Positions 57,742-64,000 of a stretch of 64,000 nucleotides of DNA are shown piece by piece. Source of the stretch: Hyphomicrobium sp. (GTDB lineage: Bacteria > Pseudomonadota > Alphaproteobacteria > Rhizobiales > Hyphomicrobiaceae); contig JADJVG010000007.1 in assembly GCA_016716675.1 (NCBI GenBank), forward strand, positions 181,507 to 245,506, written 5' to 3'. The number at the start of each line of letters is the position of its first letter. The first letter of the stretch is position 1. A program made the position numbers and the translations under genes. The notes beneath the pieces are model-generated. The model had not been told where the DNA came from. It did not search any database and worked only from the letters and a program-made list of their open reading frames with translations.

Positions 57742-59589
57742 ATGTTTGCCACGTTGATGACGGCACGCCGCTTCGCCGCGTTGTTCTGGTGCCAATTCCT
57801 CGGCGCGCTCAATGACAACCTGCTCAAGAACGCGCTGGCCATGCTCGTGGTGTATAAGCTCGCGCTCGATAAGGGGCCGGTCATTGGCACGCTGGCGGGC
57901 GCTGCATTGATCGTGCCGTTTTTTCCTGTTCTCGGCGCTCGCCGGCCAATTGGCCGATAAATACGACAAGGCCTACGTCGCCGAGCGGCTGAAGGTGGTT
58001 GAGATCCCGGTCGCGATCCTGGCCGCTATCGGCTTCGTCATCCCGAGCGTGCCGTTGCTGTTCGTGGCGCTGCTGATGTTCGGGACCATCGCCGCGTTTT
58101 TCGGACCGATCAAATACGGCTTGCTGCCCGCCCACCTCTCAACCAAAGAGCTGTCCGCCGGTAACGCACTCGTCGAGGGCGCGACGTTCCTGGCGATCCT
58201 GCTCGGCACGATGGGCGGCAACTTCGCGTCATCCAGCGACAGCCATCTGCAAATGGTGGCGCTCAGTATCGTTGTAATCGGCATTCTCGGCTGGGCCGCG
58301 GCGCGCATGATCCCGCCGACGGGCGCCGCCGATCCCGGCCTCACCATCGACCGCAACGTCTTCACGTCAACGCGGACGCTGCTCACCGATCTCAAGACCG
58401 ACAGGCGCATCTGGCAGGGTGCGCTGATTACGTCCTGGTTCTGGCTGGTCGGCGCCGTGGTACTTGCGCTGCTGCAAACGCTCATTCCGCGCGCCCTGAA
58501 CGGAGCGCCCGAAGTCTACACGCTGGCTCTATTTGCGTTTGCCGTCAGCGTCGCCGCCGGCTCGATTGTTGCGGCAAAAGCCAGCAAACATAGGCCAAAT
58601 CTGGCGCTCGTGCCGATCGGCGCATTGTTGATGGCGGTGTTTCTGTTAGACCTCGCCTGGCTGACGGCAACCCTCGAACCCGCTGCCGAGCCGCTCGCCA
58701 TTAGCGGCGTGCTCGCCTCATTCGCCGGCATCCGTATGCTCGTTGATCTGGCAGGCATCGCGTTCGCAGGCGGTCTCTATATCGTACCGTCATTCGCGGC
58801 CGTGCAGGCGTGGTCGCCCGTCGATCATCAGGCGCGCGTCATCGCCGGTTGCAACGTCACTTCGGCCGCCTTCATGACCGTCGCGGCGCTCATCATCGCC
58901 GCGCTTCAGTTTGCCGGCACGCCATTATGGATGCTCTACGCCGGCTCTCGGCGCGGTGTGTCTTGGGGGCTACCGCGCTGGTGCTGCGCGCCTGGGGCGT
59001 CGATGGCGTCAAAGACGTCGGATCGTTTCTGTTCAGCACGTTCTTCGATCTGGAGGTAAAGGGTCTCGAAAACCTACCCAAGGAAGGCGAGCGCGCGATT
59101 ATCGCACCGAACCACGTTAGTCTGCTCGACGCCGCCTTGATGCATTCGCTGCTGCCGTCGCACTCGGCCTACGCCATCGACACCGGCATGGCCAATACGT
59201 GGTGGGTGAAGCCCTTCCTCAAGCTCGCCAAAACGTATGCGATCGACCCCACCAAGCCGCTCGGCACCCGTCACCTTATTCAGCATGTCAAAGACGGCAC
59301 GTCGCTGGTGATCTTTCCCGAAGGCCGCCTGACGGTTACCGGCGGCTTGATGAAGGTCTACGACGGCACCGCCATGATCGCCGATAAAGCCGGTGCCAAG
59401 ATCATCCCTGTCCGCATCGACGGTCTGGAACGCTCGCGCTTTGGCTATTTGAGTTCGGCACAGACCAAGAAAGCCTGGTTCCCAAAAACCACCGTCACCA
59501 TCCAACCACCCGTTGACCTCAAGGTCGATCCGGCGCTCTGCGCGGGAAAGCTCGGCGGCAAGCGGCAGGCGCAGCGCTGCAAGACGTAA
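57742..59589 (+). pseudogene. MFS-acyltransferase part of an Aas-type fusion, frameshifted
   Basis: From ATG 57742 the frame encodes an LplT-like major-facilitator transporter (RRFAALFWCQFLGALNDNLLKNAL), shifts near 57925 (one extra base in a T-run) into the rest of the transporter (ADKYDKAYVAERLK to MTVAALIIAALQFAGTP), and shifts again near 58945 (one missing base) into a PlsC acyltransferase domain with the catalytic APNHVSLLDA (HX4D), FPEGRLT and RIDGLERS. A third shift near 59548 separates it from the AMP-binding domain that follows. Counting all three corrections, 57742-61148 is exactly divisible by three and encodes 1,135 residues, matching Aas-type lysophospholipid flippase/acyltransferase/acyl-ACP synthetase fusions. 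Confidence 0.8.
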
Positions 59590-61148
59590 TGACCGACAGC
59601 GCCGTTATGACGACGCCCATCGACCAATCGCTTTTTCAAGCGCTCGTACTTGCGCGCAAGACGCGCGACACCGGGCGCCCCGCAGTCGAAGATCCGCTGG
59701 GCGGAAAGCTGTCCTACAAAAAGCTGATCATCGGTGCGCAGGTTCTTGGCGCCAAAATCGCACCGCTGACGACGCGAGGCACATGCGTCGGCGTGATGCT
59801 GCCCAACTCGGCAGGCGTTGCCGTAACCTTCTTCGCGCTGCAAACCATCGGCCGCGTCGCGGCGATGCTGAACTTCACGGCCGGACCGCAGAACGTCGCT
59901 TCAGCCTGCAGGGCTGCAAAAGTCGATGTCGTGCTGACGTCGCGCACCTTCGTTCAAAAAGGCCATCTCGAGCCGATCATCGCCGCACTCGAACCGCTCG
60001 CCAAGATCATCTATCTCGAAGACATTCGAGAGACGATCACCTTCGCCGACAAGCTCAAGGGGTTGCGTGCGGGCGGCAAGCCTCAGATCGTTTGTGATCC
60101 GAACGCGCCGGCAGCGGTGCTCTTTACATCCGGCTCGGAAGGCACGCCGAAAGGCGTGGTGCTGTCGCACCGCAATCTGCTCGCCAACTGCGCGCAGAGC
60201 CTGACGCGCGTCTCGTGCAATGGATCGGATAAGGTCTTCAACGCGCTTCCGGTGTTCCACTCGTTCGGCTTGACTGCTGGATTGCTGATGCCGCTGATTG
60301 GCGGCATTCCGGTCTATCTGTATCCAACGCCGCTGCATTACCGCATCATTCCGGAATTGGTTTACGGCTCGAACGCCACGATCCTGTTCGGCACCGACAC
60401 CTTCCTCGCCGGCTATGCGCGCGCCGCCCACCCCTATGACTTTGCGCGCGTGCGCCTCGTTCTGGCAGGTGCCGAAGCCGTCAAGGATCGCACGCGGCAA
60501 CTGTATATGGACCGCTTCGGCGTTCGTATTCTGGAAGGCTACGGCGTTACCGAAACCGCGCCCGTGTTGGCGATCAACACGCCGCTGGCCAACAAGTCTG
60601 GCACCGTTGGCCGCTTGTCGCCGTTGATGGATGCGCGGCTTGATCCGGTGCCCGGCATCGACAAGGGCGGCCGCCTTTATGTGCGCGGGCCAAACGTGAT
60701 GCTCGGCTATTACCGCGCCGAAAACCCCGGCGTTCTGGAACCGCCGGCGGACGGGTGGCATGACACCGGCGACATCGTCGAAATCGACGCGCAGGGCTTC
60801 ATTTCCATCAAGGGCCGGGCCAAACGCTTTGCCAAGATCGCCGGCGAAATGGTGTCGCTGTCGGCGGTCGAAGCGCTCTCAGCGGAACTCTGGCCGCATC
60901 TCATCACCGTTGTCGTGTCGCTGCCGGATGCGCGCAAGGGCGAGCGGCTGGCGCTGTTGACGACGGACGCGACCTGCACGCGCGACGCCTTCAGCCAATT
61001 CGCGAAACGCAAGGGCGCGACCGAGTTGATGGTTCCTGCCGACATTCTGGTGGTCGATAAAATTCCGCTGCTCGGGTCCGGCAAGCCCGATTACGTGGCA
61101 GCGCTGAACGTCGCCAAGGAGCGCATCGCCCCGCGTGGTGTGGTTTAG
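59589..61148 (+). CDS. AMP-dependent acyl-activating domain, probably the C-terminal part of Aas
   Basis: A 519-residue frame with all motifs of acyl-CoA/acyl-ACP synthetases: the P-loop-like LFTSGSEGTPKGVVLSHRN, EGYGVTETAPVLAINTP, WHDTGDIVEIDAQGFISIKGR and the C-terminal catalytic Lys in LLGSGKPDYVAA. It begins at ATG 59589, but the preceding PlsC frame continues into it when one base is restored near 59548 (GKARRQAAGAALQDVM). It is therefore best read as the third module of the Aas-type fusion that re-acylates lysophospholipids at the inner membrane. As a free gene it would be an ordinary acyl-CoA synthetase. Confidence 0.85.
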   Translation: MTDSAVMTTPIDQSLFQALVLARKTRDTGRPAVEDPLGGKLSYKKLIIGAQVLGAKIAPLTTRGTCVGVMLPNSAGVAVTFFALQTIGRVAAMLNFTAGPQNVASACRAAKVDVVLTSRTFVQKGHLEPIIAALEPLAKIIYLEDIRETITFADKLKGLRAGGKPQIVCDPNAPAAVLFTSGSEGTPKGVVLSHRNLLANCAQSLTRVSCNGSDKVFNALPVFHSFGLTAGLLMPLIGGIPVYLYPTPLHYRIIPELVYGSNATILFGTDTFLAGYARAAHPYDFARVRLVLAGAEAVKDRTRQLYMDRFGVRILEGYGVTETAPVLAINTPLANKSGTVGRLSPLMDARLDPVPGIDKGGRLYVRGPNVMLGYYRAENPGVLEPPADGWHDTGDIVEIDAQGFISIKGRAKRFAKIAGEMVSLSAVEALSAELWPHLITVVVSLPDARKGERLALLTTDATCTRDAFSQFAKRKGATELMVPADILVVDKIPLLGSGKPDYVAALNVAKERIAPRGVV

Positions 61149-61152
61149 TTAT

Positions 61153-62142
61153 TCAGGCAATCAAAGCGTGGCGTGCGCCGCTTGATAAATAGTCCGCCAC
61201 CGCGCGCGCCAGGATCGGCGCAAGCAAGAACCCGTGGCGGTACATGCCATTGACGCGGATGATATCGCCCCCGGCCTCGATGAGGATCCGCGGCGTGTTA
61301 TCGGCAAACGCCGGGCGCACGCCCGCGCCCATGTCGATGATGTCAGCTTCCGCAAAGCCGGGGTGCAACGCGAACGCCGACCCCAGAAGTTCGAGCGCGG
61401 AGCGCACCGTGACGTGGCCCATATCCTCGCGTTCGATAACGGTCGCGCCGATCACGTAGCGGCCATCGCCCTGCGGCACGACGTAAATCGGCTGGCGCGG
61501 ATGCAGCAGACGCACCGGCCTCGACAGCCGCACATCCCTAGCGGCAACGACGATGCGTTCGCCGCGCACACCGCGCAGACCTTGCACGTCACTGGCAGCG
61601 GCGATGCCGCGGCAATCGATCAGCCGATCACCGGCGACGCGTGCGACGGGCGAACCGAAAGAGACTTCGACGCCGGCATCGCGCACCTTGGCCAGCAACG
61701 CTGTCATCGCGGCCATTGCATCCATGTGCGCTTCACTCGGAAAATATAAAGCCGCGTCGAAACGGTCTGAAAGTTGCGGTTCGATGTCGGCAAGCCGGGC
61801 GGCATGCAGGAGCTGATGGTTTTCGGTCATGCGCTGAAAGCGCGTCAGTTCCGAGCGATCGCGTACAGCCGCCACGACGAGCGTGCCGTTCTCTTTGATG
61901 CCCGAATAGGCGGTGCGCCACAGCGCCAGCGACTGGCGGCCAAGATCACGGACGATCTCAGGGGCGGATTCGGCTTCGCATTCCGGCGCGATCATCGCGC
62001 CCGCCCATTGGCTGGAACTCGCCACGAAGGCCGTCGCACTTTGCTCCATCAGGCGAACGCGATGGCCCGCGTTGGCGAGCGTCAGCGCCTGCCACAGCCC
62101 GACGATACCCGCGCCCGCAATGGTGATGGTCTGCTGTGCCAA
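61153..62142 (-). CDS. thiO: glycine oxidase ThiO
   Basis: FAD-dependent amine oxidase that makes dehydroglycine for thiazole synthesis. Motifs are the dinucleotide-binding ITIAGAGIVGLWQALTLANAGHRVRLMEQ, AGAMIAPECE, VVPQGDGRYVIGATVIER and the C-terminal VNGMYRHGFLLAPILARAVADYL. The open frame reaches 62223, overlapping the ggt 3' end by 44 bp. I chose TTG 62142, which gives a 329-residue protein starting just before the FAD motif and has a GGAG upstream; GTG 62199 and ATG 62223 are alternatives. It is the same orientation as thiSGE but 3.6 kb away, with the aas-like gene between. Confidence 0.88.
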   Translation of the reverse strand: MAQQTITIAGAGIVGLWQALTLANAGHRVRLMEQSATAFVASSSQWAGAMIAPECEAESAPEIVRDLGRQSLALWRTAYSGIKENGTLVVAAVRDRSELTRFQRMTENHQLLHAARLADIEPQLSDRFDAALYFPSEAHMDAMAAMTALLAKVRDAGVEVSFGSPVARVAGDRLIDCRGIAAASDVQGLRGVRGERIVVAARDVRLSRPVRLLHPRQPIYVVPQGDGRYVIGATVIEREDMGHVTVRSALELLGSAFALHPGFAEADIIDMGAGVRPAFADNTPRILIEAGGDIIRVNGMYRHGFLLAPILARAVADYLSSGARHALIA

Positions 62143-62179
62143 TTCTCTCTCCAACCGAAACCCGTAGTCCCGTCTGACG

Positions 62180-63925
62180 TCAATCTCCGAGCGCGACACC
62201 CTCGCGGCGCGGATCGGCACCACCTTCGAGGCGCCCGTCGCGCCTCAGAATCGTATGCACGCCGGACGTCATAAGCTCTGCGCTCAGCGTATGGCCATAC
62301 CCTTTCAGTGCAAGGGCCTTGAAGACGAACTGCGGGTTCAGCTCAAAGTAGAACGCTTGCCCATCACTGCCGAAGTTCATGGTGGCAGCAGCTTCCTGCG
62401 GGTTCATGCCCCAATCGAGCATCGCGACGAGATTTTTGACAACGTACATGATGATGCGGCTTCCGCCCGGCGATCCGGTGACGCCTTTCAGCGCGCCACG
62501 GTCGTCGAAGATCAACGTCGGCGCCATCGAGCTTCGCGGCCGTTTACCCCCCGCGACGGCATTCGCGGCAACGACACCGTCGGCGCCCGCCGGCTGAAAC
62601 GAAAAATCGGTCAGCTCGTTGTTGAGCAGAAAACCCGCCGCCCACAAATGCGACCCGAATGCGCCTTCGATGGTCGTGGTCATCGCGACCGCGTTGCCCT
62701 GGTCATCGACGATCGACATATGGCTGGTACCCGCCCTTTCCTTCGTCGCATCGTCACCATACGTGCGCTTCGATACGCCGGGCGGCAGCCCCGCTTGCGG
62801 CGGCTCCATGGCCTTATCGACATTGATCAGCTTGCGCCGCTCGGCCAGATAGCCGTCATCCAACAGACTATCGGGCACCGTTACGACATCCGGATCGCCG
62901 ATGTAGCGATTGCGGTCAGCATAGGCGAGCCTCTCGGCTTCGGCGATGATGTGCAGCGCCGGCACGCTCATAGCGTTTGCCGGGCCCAGCACTTGCGCGA
63001 ACGGCTCGATCAGCTTCAGAGTCTGAGCGACCGTCAACCCGCCGGACGACGGCGGCCCCATACCGCAGATTTTATTGGCGCGGTACGCGAAACAAACCGC
63101 CGCCCGTTCCTTGGCCTGATAGCGTGCGATATCCGCCAGTGTCAGATCGGCTTTTGTGATCGGCGCAGCGGCGACAGCAGCAACGATCGCCTCCGCAATC
63201 GGCCCTTCGTAAAAGGCTTTCGCGCCGTTGGCGGCCAGCGCCTTGAGCGTCGCGGCGTAAGCCGCATTTTGCATCACCGTGCCGGCGGGTTTGGGATCGC
63301 CATCGGCTGTGAAAAAATAATCGCGTGCGGGGAGCGAGAAATTTTCAGGGCCCTGCAGCTTCAGCAAGTTATGGAGGCGCGCCGGCATGGCGAAGCCCGT
63401 TTCCGCAAGCTGGATGGCGGGCGCGAACAACTCCGCCCATGGCAACTTGCCGTGCTTGGCGTGCGCAAGTTCCATCGCTCGCACAACACCCGGCACGCCG
63501 ACGCTGAGCCCCGAGTGGACGGCATCCGGGAAATCCATCGGCGCGCCTTCAATCAGAAAGCGGTCGGGCGTGGCGGCGGCGGGTGCCGTCTCACGACCGT
63601 CGTACGTCGTCACCGTCTTGGCGGCATTGTCCCAATGCACGATGAACGCGCCGCCGCCGAGCCCCGACGATTGTGGCTCGACAAGTCCGAGCACCAATTG
63701 CGTGGCAATCGCGGCATCGACCGCGCTGCCGCCTTTACGCAGGATGTCGCGTCCGGCTTCCGCCGCCAGCGGATGTGCCGCCACCACCATGTGGTGCTCT
63801 GCCGTGACAAGGGCTTTCTGCTCGGTTCCGGTCGCCGCCTCCGGCTCGAGCTGCAAATCGCGCGCCGCCAGCGTCTGCGGCCAGGCGAACACAACGGCGA
63901 GGATGATCAGGCGGCGCAACATCAA
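62180..63925 (-). CDS. ggt: gamma-glutamyltransferase proenzyme
   Basis: Periplasmic Ntn-hydrolase that removes or transfers the gamma-glutamyl group of glutathione and related peptides. The 581 residues have a signal peptide (RRLIILAVVFAWPQTLAA), the large-subunit motifs DAAIATQLVLGLVEPQSSGLGGGAF and RETAPAAATPD, and self-cleavage at the nucleophile Thr400 (RAGTSHMSIVD). The small-subunit motifs follow (GNAVAMTTTIEGAFGS, GGKRPRSSMAPTLIF, GSPGGSRIIMYVV). It stands upstream of thiO on the same strand and probably shares a transcript. The ~75 bp upstream to the window end hold its promoter. Confidence 0.95.
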   Translation of the reverse strand: MMLRRLIILAVVFAWPQTLAARDLQLEPEAATGTEQKALVTAEHHMVVAAHPLAAEAGRDILRKGGSAVDAAIATQLVLGLVEPQSSGLGGGAFIVHWDNAAKTVTTYDGRETAPAAATPDRFLIEGAPMDFPDAVHSGLSVGVPGVVRAMELAHAKHGKLPWAELFAPAIQLAETGFAMPARLHNLLKLQGPENFSLPARDYFFTADGDPKPAGTVMQNAAYAATLKALAANGAKAFYEGPIAEAIVAAVAAAPITKADLTLADIARYQAKERAAVCFAYRANKICGMGPPSSGGLTVAQTLKLIEPFAQVLGPANAMSVPALHIIAEAERLAYADRNRYIGDPDVVTVPDSLLDDGYLAERRKLINVDKAMEPPQAGLPPGVSKRTYGDDATKERAGTSHMSIVDDQGNAVAMTTTIEGAFGSHLWAAGFLLNNELTDFSFQPAGADGVVAANAVAGGKRPRSSMAPTLIFDDRGALKGVTGSPGGSRIIMYVVKNLVAMLDWGMNPQEAAATMNFGSDGQAFYFELNPQFVFKALALKGYGHTLSAELMTSGVHTILRRDGRLEGGADPRREGVALGD

Positions 63926-64000
63926 ATTCTCCAGTCAGCCAGTTGCGGCTCAAGTATAGTCACTCGCTATAGGGCAGAGATGAGATTTGCCAAAATTTTC

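Overview
The window is about 60% GC and gene-dense. It reads as a chromosomal segment of an alphaproteobacterium, most likely order Hyphomicrobiales (Rhizobiales). Signs of this are a circularly permuted two-piece tmRNA beside sspB, gapR (DUF2312), cpdR next to an N-formylglutamate amidohydrolase gene, MmgR/suhB-type sRNAs upstream of an inositol-monophosphatase-family gene, a ROSE-type RNA thermometer on an hsp20 gene, and the hflK-hflC-DUF2065-degP order. I see no prophage, insertion sequence or CRISPR array. Genus and family cannot be fixed from the sequence alone.

Layout. 0-3.3 kb: tail of an unknown gene, manC, a frameshifted DUF421 gene and a frameshifted rfbC. 3.3-9.1 kb, all minus strand: phospholipid synthesis (pssA, psd) and membrane and periplasmic quality control (degP, DUF2065, hflC, hflK). 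9.4-12.3 kb: folA, a lipoprotein, thyA, a CPBP protease. 12.4-13.5 kb: ssrA (tmRNA) and sspB, which encodes the adaptor for tmRNA-tagged proteins. 13.7-22.2 kb: small secreted proteins, an orphan sigma-54 response regulator, an L,D-transpeptidase and a DUF882 protein. 22.2-24.7 kb: divergent oxyR/katA. 24.8-30.7 kb: gapR, Nudix, DUF1244, glycerate kinase, DUF1036, pyk and a basic secreted protein. 30.7-32.4 kb: TPR protein (frameshifted), rpmJ, tRNA-Val and cpdR. 32.6-36.6 kb: N-formylglutamate amidohydrolase, two tandem sRNAs, hisN-like gene, pldB-like hydrolase and ROSE-hsp20. 37.2-44 kb: gltB, gltD and a coupled DNA glycosylase. 44-52 kb: envelope genes (DUF459, mltB, galE, galU, outer-membrane barrel, kdsD). 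52-59.6 kb: nfeD/slipin, hemH, a CHAD gene, thiE, thiG, thiS and an aas-like fusion, almost all carrying frameshifts. 59.6-64 kb: the acyl-activating part of the fusion, thiO and ggt.

Two themes recur. The first is envelope construction: sugar nucleotides (ManC, RfbC, GalE, GalU, KdsD), phospholipids (PssA, Psd, Aas) and murein (LDT, DUF882, MltB). The second is regulated proteolysis: tmRNA, SspB and CpdR all feed ClpXP, alongside HflKC and DegP.

Frameshifts need caution. At least 16 single-base indels interrupt otherwise conserved genes, at 2.3-5.4 kb, 31.1 kb and 52-59.6 kb, whereas 5.4-31 kb and 31.2-52 kb look clean. Several lie in short homopolymers, and correcting them restores normal protein lengths. 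Local sequencing error therefore explains most of them best, although real decay of the CHAD and thi genes is not excluded.
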